A stretch of 64,000 nucleotides of DNA from Argyresthia goedartella (lineage: Eukaryota; Arthropoda; Insecta; Lepidoptera; Argyresthiidae): assembly GCA_949825045.1 (NCBI GenBank), contig OX463807.1, forward strand, positions 15,339,501 through 15,403,500, given 5' to 3'. A model generated the notes under the pieces. The model was given only the letters and a program-made list of their open reading frames with translations, searched no databases and was not told the DNA's origin. Shown piece after piece: positions 45,025 through 56,780 of this stretch (the stretch's first letter is position 1; every line of letters begins with the position of its first letter). The translations under genes were made by a program, and so were the position numbers.

Positions 45025-45708
45025 AAATAACTATTATTTTGTAGTAGGCCTTTGTGCACAAAGTGTGCTTTATACATTTTTTAATCAAGCTTCAGTTCAG
45101 TTTTGTATTTCTTGCGGAATTTTATTGTAGAAACGAATACAGTGTCCCATAAAAGAACTACTAACTTTTGTGAGCCTGAACATTTGAAAAGAAAGTTTAT
45201 GTTTATTTCTAGTTTGCACATTGTGGCGGTATTAATTAATGGACTGTATATTTTTCGATAACGAGAAATATAAATGTATTAATCCAACTAAAAAACTAAG
45301 CCTTGAAGAAACTTAAAAGAAACTCACCGTTGCAAGAAGCTCCTGCAATGCTTCTTCCTCAGGTGTAGGACCCTGAGACCTGGCTCGTACTGTACTTACC
45401 CGATTCCAAGGTTACCTGGCACCTGAGTATACGCAGCTAATAAATGTCCTCCTGCTTCCTCAAGGTACTTAATGTATTTGACAAGGTCTAAAATGATAAT
45501 TTCACTCGCAATAACTAGTGCGACTACTCGTGCTGAGCTCGATATAATTTTTTACGTATTTCCAAAACGACCACAACTAGACAAAGACTCGACACGACAG
45601 CTATTTTTAGTCAAGTCAAAGCGGGCATATAATCTTGCCAAATTAAAAATACACACTCAAAACTTAACAGGCGGCTATCAATGGTTTTAAAGCTACTGAT
45701 ATTTTTCC
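45025..45708 (-). other. LINE 3' region; exon-like block of unknown origin at 45318-45485
   Basis: Downstream of the LINE ORF. On the minus strand 45318-45485 has short open stretches (LVKYIKYLEEAGGHLLAAYT) and donor-like gtaagt and gtgagt sites. I do not recognise it. Confidence 0.3.
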
Positions 45709-46182
45709 TCACATACATTCTTCATAGAAATATTGACTTGCAACTGTTAGGATGTTGGTTTCTTTGATGAAATCTCTCACAGACTCTCTATTACCTAGCT
45801 TGTAAATAAACCGGATCGCTCTCTTCTGCAAAATGAAGATGGTCTCAATGTCAGCAGCCCGTCCCCATAGTAGTATGCCGTAGGAAATAATGCTATGGAA
45901 ATAACTAAAATATACAAGCCTAGCAGTTGCAACGTCAGTCAATTCCCTGATCCTTTTAACTGCATATGCTGCGGAGCTAAGTCTATGTGCTAATTTTACA
46001 ATATGGGGACCCCACTGTAGTTTGGCATCAATAGTGATGCCGAGAAATACAGTTTCTACTAGTTTTAGTTTGTCTTTCCCCAATACAATATTACTCTCAA
46101 CTTGCCTTTCATTAGGTAAAGTGAATTTTATGCACTTTGTCTTTTTTGAATTCAGAAGCAAGTTATTTGCAGTAAACCAGTC

Positions 46183-46507
46183 TAGCTCTTACGCGGACGA
46201 TGACCGAATGTCAAGTATTACGTTTTGGACACATAATTTTGTGAGCGGAGTGGAAGGAGCGAGTGAGAAGGAAGAGATAATTTTTCTATGTGTGCGAAAA
46301 TGGTCTAATATGACACTATCCAACCTGTGGAAGTACCTACATGGACACAAAGAGCAGGGCTACCTATAACTGCAATGGAAATGCGAATTCTATAGAGTTT
46401 CCGTCCAAAACAGAGGATCAAGGAACGAATTCTATGGAATCCGCGTCACTATGACTTCTTCATTGACGTATTCATGGGAATTCGCTGACCGCTATAGTGC
46501 TAGTAGC
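46183..46507. mobile_element. ~325-bp non-coding insertion in LINE RT
   Basis: It interrupts the RT between A-L-S-L-L and L-D-W-F. Flanks share gcta, a possible short target duplication. The superfamily is not clear. Confidence 0.5.
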
Positions 46508-47458
46508 AGCGAGAGAGCATTATTTGTTTCCTGTAAGTAATTTTCTTGCCTCCTAACTTTAAAAATTAGTGACGTGTCATCTGCAAATAATACTCTGACA
46601 TGTTTTGTACCATGAATGGCAAATCATTTACAAACACGAGGAAAAGTAACGGCCCCAGAATAGATCCCTGTGGGACTCCCATCTTCACCTGAGAACCCGA
46701 CGATTTCGTCCTATTAATGTCAGCTTTTTGAACCCTCCCTTCTAAATACGATCTCATAAGCTTAGAGCTATAGCCTTTTATGCCGTAATGTTTTAGCTTT
46801 AAGAGCAATGTTTTGTGGTCTACACAGTCAAATGCCTTGGAAAGGTCACAAAAAACACCTATAGCGTCCCTACGATCTTCCCACGTATTAAAAATATGTT
46901 TAACTAACATTACTCCAGCATCTGTTATCGACCGCCCTTTTGTAAATCCAAACTGCTGGCTATGGAGAATTTGATGGGCATTGAAGTGCGCCAGCAACTG
47001 ACCCAATATAATCTTCTCAAATATTTTACTTAATCGGGTAGAACCGAGACTGGTCTAAAATTTGTGGGGTCACCCCTATCGCCACTTTTAAATAAAGGTA
47101 CTAGCCTGCTGTGTTTCATGAGATCAGGAAAAGTACTCTTATCTACACATTTATTGAAGATTTTAGCTAGATGAGGGGCAAGTTCGTCTATCACCGAGCT
47201 AATAATTTTTACTGACATGCCCCAGAGATCCTCAGATTTTTTTAACAACTTAAATGCTTTAATTATGCCATTGCGGCCATATGCTGCGGGCTCAATATAT
47301 GCGAATAAGAAATCTTGATTGCACTTTCCGGAGTCGAGTCTAAAGAAGCCGTAGTAACAATTAGAACATTTGTAAAGAACTGTTCAAATGCGGCCGCGAT
47401 GTCATCGTTAGAAGTTATTAGTTTATATTCAATCTTAAGTAAAAAGCTACGGTCTCCT

Positions 47459-47585
47459 CATGGGCGTACCCATGTAGAAGATAAAATAAATTCATGATTT
47501 TTTTGTTTCAATATACCTGACCGACCATCTTCTCGAAACAGGTATGAGCTGCCCCCCCCTAGCTGAAATCCTGGGTACGCCCTTG
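47459..47585. mobile_element. 127-bp hAT-type MITE
   Basis: The ends catgggcgtaccca and (reverse complement) caagggcgtaccca form a 14-bp inverted repeat with one mismatch. An 8-bp duplication ggtctcct lies at 47451-47458 and 47586-47593. The 8-bp duplication and CA...TG ends point to hAT. Confidence 0.9.
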
Positions 47586-48107
47586 GGTCTCCTGATTTTG
47601 ATTTTCCTGCTTCTCTATTTATTATATTCCAAATTGTTTTAGTTTTATCCGACGTTGTAAGAATCTTCATTTTCATGTGTTCGCACTTAGCTTTATGGCA
47701 GACGGCCCTAAATATATTTAAATATAATTTTACATGTTCAATAAAAATTGTGTCATGTGGAGATGTTTTTTTGTCATAAATTGCATAAAGTTAATCCGTG
47801 CTTTTACGGATTCCTTTGGTTGCCCATTCACTAAACACTACTTTACTATCGCTATCGTAAGTTTACGTAATTTGAAATTATTTTCAAAACTATCTGAAAG
47901 TTTGTTGAATAAAACGATTCAATTTTTTTTGTTGTGATTTGGCCTACACAAGACTATTTCCTGTGATTTTGAATCTACTTCTAAGTTGACAATTTGCCCA
48001 CTGTGATCAGACTTTAAACAATTTACTGTACACTTCTTCAAAATTTCGCAACCGCAGAAGACGTTAACTAGGCAGGTTGCAGTAGTTTCAGTTATTACTG
48101 AGGGCTC

Positions 48108-51100
48108 TGTGAAGTAGTATGTCATATCTCCTAATTTTACGTCATTCCTTGATATTAAATTCATGTTTTCAAGTGGTTTGTGGTCTGAAAAAACTGTGAA
48201 TGATTTTCCGATTAACCAGTATTGGCCAATATCTTACTGCTTCTGCGATAGCAAGACATTCCAAGTATAAAGCTTTATTTTTCTTTTGTGCACCATTTAA
48301 ATATTTTCTCAAAGTAAGCAACCGGTTTTTCTTTTCCAACAGGTTCATCATTGTTTCAGTATCGCTCTAACACCTTCTAACGATGCATCGGTGTAAATAT
48401 TTATTGGTAGGTCTTTATCATAAATCTCCAGGACTGGTTGTGGGCATAATAATTTCTTTATAATTTCAAAAGTATTTTGGCATTCTTCAGACCAAACAAA
48501 TTTTTGGTTCTTCCTTAGTAAATTATGCAACGGATCTAAAATTATGGCGCTTTTTGGAATGTACTCATGATAAAAAATATTTTTTCCTAAAAACTGTCTT
48601 ACATTTTTCTGTTTTCGTTATTGGAAAAAATTGTATCGAAATCAAATTGTCCTTCAATGGTTTAACCGAGTTGTTTCCATGTAATAACATGTCCCAAGAA
48701 TTTCACCGAATCTGCTGCAAATGTACATTTTGTAAATTTCATACGGAATCCTTCTTTTGAAACTGCTTCTAGTAATAATGATAGCTGTTGCATGTGGTCA
48801 TCAAACGTTTTCAAAAATATGAGTATATCGTCTACATATCTGCAAAATCAGTTAATTTTTATTTTCTCATTATATAACTTAGAATTCTCTGAAATGCTGG
48901 TGATGCTTTTAATCCAAAGGGTAGGCATGTCCATTGATAGTGTCCGTCCTGTGTTACAAAGCCTGTCTTTTGCCGGTCCTCAACTCGTAGAGTAATTGAG
49001 AAAAATGCTGAATTTATGTCAAGGGTAGAAAAATATTTGCAATTCCTTGTCTTCGTCACCAGATCATCTATTAATGGAAATGGTTAAGCTTGAGGTACTA
49101 CAATTTTATTCAGTTCCCTAAAATTTATGCATAGTCTTGACTTATTGTTATCTTCCTTTTTAAATGCTAGAGTGACAAGTGCAGCAAACGGATTATGTGA
49201 TTCTTCTATAATTTCGTGATCTAATAGTTTTCCTATTTGTTCTTCTAGTTCTTTTTTATCCTCAATCGTGCACCTATAAGGTCTCTTACTGCAATATATG
49301 TCTACTGTGAGGTCTATTCTTGCTTCATATCCATTAATCTTTCCCACATCATTTGTCCTTTTCAAAAACTGATTTGTATTTTTCAATCTATCTTTATATT
49401 ATCTATTTTTCATCTTCTTTCAAATGATTTACTTCTATGGCAAAATCTTCGTCTATCACATACTTATTAAAAAAAAATAGCTTCTGATGTACTTTTGTCT
49501 TCCTCTGCCTCTGGAATTTTATTTGTTTCTATATTTGCACATATTATCTTGTTTTTGTTTAATATTGAACTGTTCATCTTGTATTAACTGGAGTGTTTTT
49601 ATTAAGTCTAATCCTAACAAAAAGTCGTAGTGGAAATTTTGTTCATCGATTATATATACATGTTCGTATTTTTCCATATCAAATATTTTTATTTTCAAAT
49701 TTGTCAAACCACTTGTCTTGCTAACACAATTAATTGATAGAAGGTTTGTTTCTTTCTTTTTATTTCCTTCTCCTTTTAGTTTCAGTAATTTAGAGTTTAC
49801 TAGAGAAATATTTGAACCTGAATCATAAACTGTATATATTTCTTATGCATCGCTCAATAGTAATTTGATTTTTATTAATGGTGTTGTTATTGGTTTTTTT
49901 GGTCGGTGTCATTTAACGCGGCTTCTATTCTTGTATTATTCACGTGTCTAATATTTCTAGTAAAGACTCTATTGTCTTGTCTTACTTTGAACCAGCACGT
50001 ATCTTCTGGGTGGTAACGTATACCTTTATTCAATTTTTCACAAATCGTGCATGGAGACCGTTCTTCATTTTTTAGGGTTCCGTACCCGAAGGGTTCCAAA
50101 CGGGACCCTATTACTAAGACTTCGCTGTCCGTCCGTCCGTCCGTCCGTCTGTCACCAGGCTGTATCTCAAGAACCTAGCTAGCTAGAGAGTTGAAATTTT
50201 CACAGATTATGTATTTCTGTTGCCACTATAACAACAAATACTAAAAAACAGGATAAAAGAAATATTTAAGGGGGCTCCCATACAACAATTCTTTCAATGC
50301 CACATACAAACTTATGGATGCACCTGGTTACATACATGGAGTGTGAAAGTACCGCACCAATAACTTTGTAAACAATATTTTGCTGTGTAAAATCCAAACT
50401 ATTCACTCCACACCATCGCTTCCATTGAACGGTGGTACGGAACCCTTCGTGCGCGAGTCCCACTTGCACTTGGCCGGTTTTTATTATATTCTTTCATATT
50501 TCCGTATTTATACTTTGGCACGTATTTTTTCTTTGTAATTGTGTGTTCATGTTTTCTCACCGTGTTAAACAAACTCACTGTGTCCACTGTTGCTTCCCTG
50601 TCAATCTTGTAAAGTATGAATTCTGGCAAACCAGCTGCAATCAAGTCCACCATGGTGCTGGTTCCATTATCCATCGATCTTCTCATTTCTAATAGTAGTT
50701 TCTCTTTTTTAATAGCATAATCAATCAATGAGCCGTCTTTATATTTTAAATGACAATGCATTGATAACGAGACTCCATCCCTTGTTTGCAAATGTCTCTC
50801 GAAAGTCATCTCTCCAAGTTGATCATGCTGCGTTAATCGTAAATTTTATCATCATAGAAACAGTTCTACCAGTGCAGACTGGTACAGACCAGTCTGCACA
50901 ACTCTTATCCAAAAACAGCCTTAACATTTCAATTTTTCTTTCATCGGTCTTCACTTCAAAGGGTTCACATTCTTGTTCAAAGAAAGTAATCCAATGCTTC
51001 GCATTCATGTTTTTACTTGTAAATTTTTCAAGTATAAACCATTCAGCAACATTTTTCAAGTTCTGCGGTCTATTTTCTTGTGTTTTCATCAGTTTTTCTA

Positions 51101-51471
51101 GCAGTTTTTCTTATGTAGTTTCGGTTTTTGTAGCACTTTCGTTATTCTGTGCTGTGACAAACTCCTCTTTAGTTAATTCTTCTAGAAATTTCCCGTCAAA
51201 CTGCAGATTACCATCCTCGTCTAAGTATGTATTCTTGAGTTCCTCGCTTAGAGTGATCCATACCGTCCGTACTTGGTATCGTTTAATTAAGCTTTTTTTT
51301 ACCTTAGAAAATGCGTTTGTCCACAATGTCTTCATGCAGAACCGCAGGTCGTAGTTCTTCTGGTATGGCATACACCTTATTGTCACTGGTCGATATTGAG
51401 GTTATAGCGTGAACATTCGATATTCCATCACCGCCTGGTAACAGCGTAAACTCGAAACGAAGTTTCTCCAT
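48108..51471 (-). pseudogene. Old gypsy element: gag, protease, RT, first part of RNase H
   Basis: Minus strand. Gag starts at ATG 51469-51471 and continues in three frames to about 50483 (F-E-V-K-T-D-E-R-K-I-E-M-L-R-L-F-L block near 50960). After a SINE-like insertion (50071-50482) comes a CCHC knuckle with unusual spacing (C-T-I-C ... R-Y-H-P-E-D-T-C-W-F, 49980-50060). Protease DSG lies at 49816-49824 with L-L-G-L-D-L near 49610. RT has L-C-I-N-F-R-E-L-N near 49110, L-P-F-G-L-K near 48910 and YVDD at 48827-48838. RNase H begins at D-A-S-L-E-G (48375) and stops at 48108, continuing at 36623. Many stops and shifts; this is the oldest layer of the nest. Confidence 0.82.
50071..50482 (-). mobile_element. 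SINE-like repeat with (ACGG)n inserted in gypsy gag
   Basis: On the minus strand it opens aaaccggccaagtgc and contains an A-rich middle. It continues through ctctctagctagctagg and gatacagcc to (gacg)n, then agcgaagtcttagtaatagg, ending ggaaccctaaaaaa. A-rich target flanks (ataaaaa / taaaaaa). The same family lies at 53940-54330 and 5465-5560. Confidence 0.75.
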
Positions 51472-51902
51472 TATCAGCGTTTATAAGACAAAAATTCGTT
51501 TTATAATATGTCTTTTCAAGGAATAAAACTAAATCATGTTTCTTTGTATCTGTATTCAAAGATTTTAATTTTTAAGGCTGTAAAACATAACATAAAAACT
51601 CTTATAGGTAACACTAAATCTCTATTCCTATTCATATTATTTTAATATCTGATTATTTTGCACAATCATCACAAATAAGACACATCCCCATATTCGTATT
51701 TAGCTGTCATGTTGACATTGACACGACAGCTCGAAACGCAGGCACTCTAAACATATTGAGACTCCTTACAAATATATAGCGGAAAAAAAAATAACGATTC
51801 GGCTTCACCACATTTCAAAATTAGAAGATATATCAAAAACCTCTCAAAGTAAAAGACACTATTATAAAAACCTTACTCAGCATTTGGGATGTTAATCACT
51901 TT
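51472..51902. other. Upstream flank of the old gypsy, no clear LTR
   Basis: This is where the 5' LTR and leader of the old element should be, but I found no matching copy beyond 35430. Nothing coding. Confidence 0.4.
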
Positions 51903-52369
51903 TATCTACAGACGTATCATAAACCCAGCATAATATTAAACTACTTGGTAAAAACTCATTTATTATCTGAAAAACTTCATATTATGACCATAATGTGTAA
52001 TTTTTCTTCATATTATGACATTCAAATTTCGAACGCCGACGCCCGCCTGCATGCCGCCCCTAGTTTGTCTGTGAAGTTGGTACTGACATTAAAATTTCGA
52101 ACGCCGACGCCCGCCTGCATGAAGTTGGTACTACAGAACAAGCTAAACAACTGCAGAGCCACAATGCCGGTCCAACATGAGGTTCCTGAACACATCAAAG
52201 AGAGCTTATGACATGTGTGTAGATAAACTAGTGTATGTAACTGTACATAATTAGGCATTAAAACTCTAGAGTGATATTATTATGAAACTCGCCTTCGTTC
52301 GGCTCGTTTCATAAACCCACTCTCGAGTATTAATGCCCTCCATTATGTAGCAGTCACATAAACTACTAT
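51903..52369 (+). repeat. Unnamed repeat family, copy A
   Basis: Matches copy B (61225-61667) from tatctaca.acgtatca to cagtcacataaactactat. Inside is a short direct duplication: gacattcaaatttcgaacg at 52017 and a near copy at 52085. The 3' end carries ggcattaaaactct/actctcgagtattaatgcc inverted arms around ttatgaaac...gtttcataa. Both copies hold an aligned open frame ending HIKESL-stop, with no recognised domain. Confidence 0.75.
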
Positions 52370-53129
52370 TACAGCAGTCATAAACGGTAGGAACAGTGAA
52401 ATTTTGAACAATTGGGATTATATACTTTTTAAGAACTGTCGAAACAGTCGATTTATATGAGAGTTGTATTGAAATCCGAAGCATGACGTCAAATTTTGTA
52501 GAAATCAAAGGCACAAAATTATGTTAATTAATTCAATTTCTCAAAATAATTAACGACTGTGATATTGACGGTCATTTTTCTTGTTAGGGCTATCAATTTA
52601 AATAGAATTATTATTTTTTGGCTACCATTCATGTTTCATCTCCATAAGGTATTTTTATACAACTTTGCAGAAAATCCAACAGATGATGCTGTGAATCGCA
52701 ATTTGTTTCTTGCGCTTATATTACTGAAACGGGTCCATAAATCGAAAAATGGTCCCATCATGTTGATATTATTTCTAAAAGATCTATCCAATGATACCTC
52801 TATTTTATATTATATTCTATCCCTAAGTGTGAGATGTCATTGGATTGATGTTTTAAAAATAATATCAATGTGACCATTTTTCGATTTGTTGCCCCGTTTG
52901 AGAAAATATTCCCAAGAGCAATTCACAGCACCATGTGTTGAACTTTGTTGAACAGTGTTTTTTTTGTTCTCTCTCTCATTAAAATAATTTTATTTTTTGA
53001 TTGTGTTTTATTAGTGTACAAATTTGGCTAACTTGGCAACCCTAAATTCACTCACTCATAGATATCCGCCGCATTTCGGTTCCTCAGTTTTGTCTTAGCG
53101 AGACTACGTCCGACTTTTTTCATACGTCG
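52370..53129. other. No gene seen
   Basis: AT-rich sequence between the repeat copy and the long inverted-repeat element. Confidence 0.5.
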
Positions 53130-53939
53130 TGACGGGATCCGTGCGTTCTGAATCGCACCATAATCGATTACTGCGTCTACTAGGTCATTCCGAATGAGTT
53201 TTAGCGTGACATCGATAGCTCGCAATAGTTGTATGACGTCATGAATGATATCATTAACGCCGCCATGTTGTGCTGTCATCGCCCGTGCTTCTGAGCGTCA
53301 GCACTGTGAGCGAGCCATCAAAAGTGACAGCTGCCACGCTGACAGCTGACAGTCATACTTAGAACAGCAACCTCCATAATTGCTTATTTCCTCACTTATT
53401 CACCCGAAACAAAGCTAATATATGTAACTATTATGACTGTCTACGACTCGAAATGACAATAACTAACAAGACTTGGGTTATATTAGTGTCATCTGTCAGT
53501 GTCAACGTGTACCGTCGCGTTCGAAGCGTTCCGAATGGATATCTATGATTGTCGCCATTTCCCACTCGGAACGGATATGATGGTCGTGACGTCACGTGAG
53601 CGACGATAGCTTTATTGACGTGACTCGGAACGCACGAGGACAGTACGTCGCCTCAATTCAACATGGTTCTAAGGGGCAATAGGTAACAGTTTTGCACTAG
53701 ATCGATTTTAAACTTTGACAGGCTGATATCGGCGTTTTGCTATGATTTGATTTGTTATTTTAATTTTACCATGTTATCATGTAGTGATTATTATAAAAAG
53801 TATATAAAATCATACATAACATTACTTTTACACCTCAGTTGGAACCTTGTTGAATAAGAAATTACCTTAAAAATTTAAACTTCAAAGTTCTAACTGACAA
53901 ATTGCCATAGTGAAATTACAGTAAATCAGTAGATCAAGA

Positions 53940-54330
53940 TAAAAACCGGCCAACTGCGAGTCGGACTGGCGCACGAAAGGTTCATTATCTATAAAAGCGG
54001 CAAAAAAACATGTCTGTTGTATAGGAGCCTCCCTTAAATATTTGTTTTATTTTATTTTAATTATTTATTTTTAAAGTTAATATTTAACCAAATATTATTT
54101 GATTATTTCAAGCGTCTACCTGTTGCCATTATCAATATCGAGCAAAAACAAGCAAAAAAAAAACACGTTTGTTTTATGGAAGCCCCCTTAAATATTAATT
54201 TTATTCTGTTTTTTATTATTTGTAGTTATAGCGGCTACAGAAATAAATCATCTGTGAAAATTTCTGTCTAACTATCACAGTTCATGAGATACAGCCTGGT
54301 AACAGATTATCAACATCGAGCATAATTGAA
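53940..54330 (+). repeat. SINE-like repeat copy, rearranged
   Basis: Same family as 50071-50482 on the opposite strand: aaaccggccaactgcgagtc (53944), aggagcctcccttaaatatt (54026), a second gaagcccccttaaatatt (54179) and gagatacagcctggtaaca (54286). The A-rich middle is duplicated. Confidence 0.7.
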
Positions 54331-54983
54331 AAAGATCGTTCTGAAGAAGATGGGGGCTCACTCCTGTACCCAAGGCTAGGTATATAGAAGAGAGCAGTGA
54401 AGCCAGATGCGGACCATTAATGACTCTCCATTATATTTAAATATTCAACTATAAATACTAATGAATCTGCCTATGTTGACAGATATCAAGGTTGCACTAG
54501 ATTTGCATCTGACTACCTAGTTACAAAGATCAGCTATATAGGTATGTAGTACCTACAGTTCTATCAGTCATAGATATTTCAATTATTGGAACCTTGATGC
54601 ATCGTTTTTTTTTAAATGAAACAGAACTTTATTGTTTCGTCAATATCTTGCGAACCATGCACAATTTTTAGACAGTCTTTGATGCAGATAGAACCTTGAG
54701 GGACGGGCTATGATTTAAAAAAAGAAAAAATCGTTAAAAACCCTGTTGAACTGAGGAGGTGACGAGCAGTGGTGTAGCGCGGGCGGGGCGGAGAGGGCGG
54801 CCCCCCCCGCGTCGCCGGTGAAGCGAGTAGAGCAGAGATCATATGTTTCATGACAGAACGTTTGACAAGTCAACAAACAACAATGACGTAAATGTGAAAT
54901 TTGCCATCTTACTGTGATTCTTCGTTGACGATCTCGGTTGATTTCCGTGAATTCGTAAACGGTAAATAAGGAGTAAGGCCGTA

Positions 54984-55163
54984 AGGGTGCATTCCGTTAT
55001 TGTCGCGCGACACGCGAAACTAAAACGGAACGTTCGTTTCGTCTCGCATATCATATGTTTCGGAACGTCCCTTTCAGTTATAAGTTTCAGTTTCACGAGA
55101 GTTTCGAAACGTTCCGTTTCGTTTTAGTTTCGCGAGTCTCGCGATTATAGCGGAATGCACCCT
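54984..55163. mobile_element. ~180-bp MITE
   Basis: agggtgcattccgttat (54984) and, in reverse complement, agggtgcattccgctat (55147-55163). The inverted match extends to gcgaaactaaaacg, about 45 bp in all. Confidence 0.75.
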
Positions 55164-55310
55164 GTGATTCGACGGAAACGTTATTCTAGTCTCAGCCAAC
55201 TTAATATTTTTGCACCCTCCCATATCACAGAAAGTCATTTCGATTGTGTTGTTTATCGTTTAAATAGTGTTGAATCTTCTAAAACTAAACATTTAGCACT
55301 TCACCCCTTG

Positions 55311-55367
55311 ACTAGTTTTTTAAAATGAAAAGAGTTTCTTTGACTCTTTTCATTTTAAAAAACTAGT
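55311..55367. repeat. Perfect 25-bp hairpin
   Basis: Arms 55311-55335 and 55343-55367 are exact reverse complements with a 7-base loop. Confidence 0.95.
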
Positions 55368-56169
55368 AGCGATGCGGAATACCGCAAAAAAAAAGGTTTT
55401 TTGCAGTTTGTCACCAGTTCTGAATCAGAGAAAGATCTATGAGGAAAAGGACCACTGGAGCTCCTCCAGTTCATTCAAAAACTGAATCTGGGAATTTCGG
55501 TTCCAAATGTTCGTATTCTTGATTCGTAATTGACTTTGGTAATTAGTGTCGCTAGTTGTGAGAGAAGTTTTTCGAAGTTGAAGCTAATTAAAAATTATCT
55601 CAGATCCACTATGAGCTATATTGTTGATTGAACAAGAATTGGCAGCAAATATTGATTTTGACAATGTTATTTCTGACTTTGCTGCTCGTAAGGCCCGTAG
55701 AATCCGTTTGTGAAACCGCTGATTTTATGTTACCTTCAATAAAAGATACCTACCTCATTGCCTGTGAAATGATGCCTCAAAATTTAATTTTAATTAAGTA
55801 TTGAATGGGGGCAGCAAAATGGGTCTCCCGCCCCGGGCGCCGCGATGGCACGCTACGTCACTGGTGACGAGTAGTAGACGCTTTGAACGCGACGGTAGAC
55901 GTTGACACATTTCGAGTCGTAGACAATCGTGGTAGCTTTGTTTTGGTTGAAAAAGTGAGGAAATAAAAAATTATGAAGCGCCAGGAGTCGTTGCTGGTTT
56001 TCTGTTCTCAGTTTGATCGTCAGCTGTCAGCGCGACAGCTGTCTCTTTTGATGGCTTGCTCACAGTGCTGACCCTCAGAAGCCTGGGCGATGATAGCACA
56101 ACATGGTGGCGTTAATGATGTCATTCATGTCATGAAATCATATAAACCATTACGAGCTATCGTTTTCAG

Positions 56170-56780
56170 TAGTCTTGTGCCTGCTCGGTCATTAGAGAGA
56201 GCGCTCCGTACTAGTACATTTCAGTCAGTGTACTAGTACACTCTAACAGCTCTATTAGTACTATTAGGACGTTGGATCTAAAGAATAAAAAATATGCCTG
56301 ATCGGTCATCAGAGAGCGCTCCGTACTAGTACATTTCAGTCAGTGTACCAGTAAGATCTAACAGCTTTATTAGTACTATTATGTATGACGTAGGATCGAA
56401 TAAAAAATGGAGCTATTAGGTTAACCTTTCTTTTCGTGCAGAGCAGAAACTTGAGGAATATTGTACTCTGATAATATTAACATATTTATACAATTCTATG
56501 TGTCTGTTTGCATAGCAGAAATAAAAAGTTAAATAATATTTGATTTCCCTTCATACAACAGGCTTAGGACTGTCATTCTAGTCAAGATGTCAATGCCGTG
56601 TCTGTGTGTGCGAGAGCGAGTCGGCATGGCTCAATGCCTCCCGCCCGCCACCGCCGCTCTCTCGGAGCGATGTCCTAATAGTCTTAGTAGACCGAATGTC
56701 CGATTAGCGTAAGGAAACGTTTCTTTTAGTTCATTGCACAGTAACGTTTCCTATTCGTCTTCGTAACCGACACAAGACTA
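56170..56780. mobile_element. 611-bp hAT-type MITE inside the right arm
   Basis: The ends tagtcttgtg...cacaagacta are a perfect 10-bp inverted repeat. An 8-bp duplication gttttcag flanks it (56162-56169, 56781-56788). It contains a ~120-bp tandem duplication (56176-56290 and 56300-56410; shared gagcgctccgtactagtac and catttcagtcagtgtac). Confidence 0.9.

Larger units (their letters stand above)
36624..48107 (-). mobile_element. LINE (Jockey/CR1-like) inserted in the old gypsy, itself split by a BEL element
   Basis: The 3' end on the minus strand is a (CAAGTT)n-type tail at 36624-36646 (plus strand tcaagttcaagttcaag). The 5' truncation point at 48107 falls in the endonuclease. tgtg at 36620-36623 and again at 48108-48111 is a 4-bp target duplication; removing the insert restores the gypsy RNase H frame. 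Its 3' UTR holds the BEL/Pao element, and its ORF holds two smaller insertions (46183-46507 and 47459-47585). Confidence 0.75.
45709..48107 (-). pseudogene. LINE ORF2 (endonuclease end, RT, C-terminus), interrupted
   Basis: Minus strand. The end of the APE-type endonuclease holds S-D-H-S-G-Q (about 48000-48020). A linker follows, then the RT: F-R-P-V-S-V-L-P (47035-47060), F-C-D-L-S-K-A-F-D-C-V-D-H (about 46815-46855), G-V-P-Q-G-S-I-L-G-P (about 46655-46685) and FADD (46576-46587). Past an insertion, L-N-S-K-K-T-K-C and the C-terminal R-A-I-R-F-I-Y block run to 45709. Damage: a frameshift before FADD, a ~325-bp insertion (46183-46507) between the FADD domain and the thumb, a 127-bp hAT MITE (47459-47585), and further frameshifts near 47700-47930. 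PQGS plus FADD suits the Jockey/CR1 group. Confidence 0.82.

Noticed and set aside
50728..51354. A 208-codon plus-strand gene.
   Set aside because: Antisense shadow of the old gypsy gag, with low-complexity Ser/Phe/Val content.
53052..53279. A small minus-strand gene at the left end of the foldback.
   Set aside because: It lies within the inverted arm and the matching right arm has no such frame.
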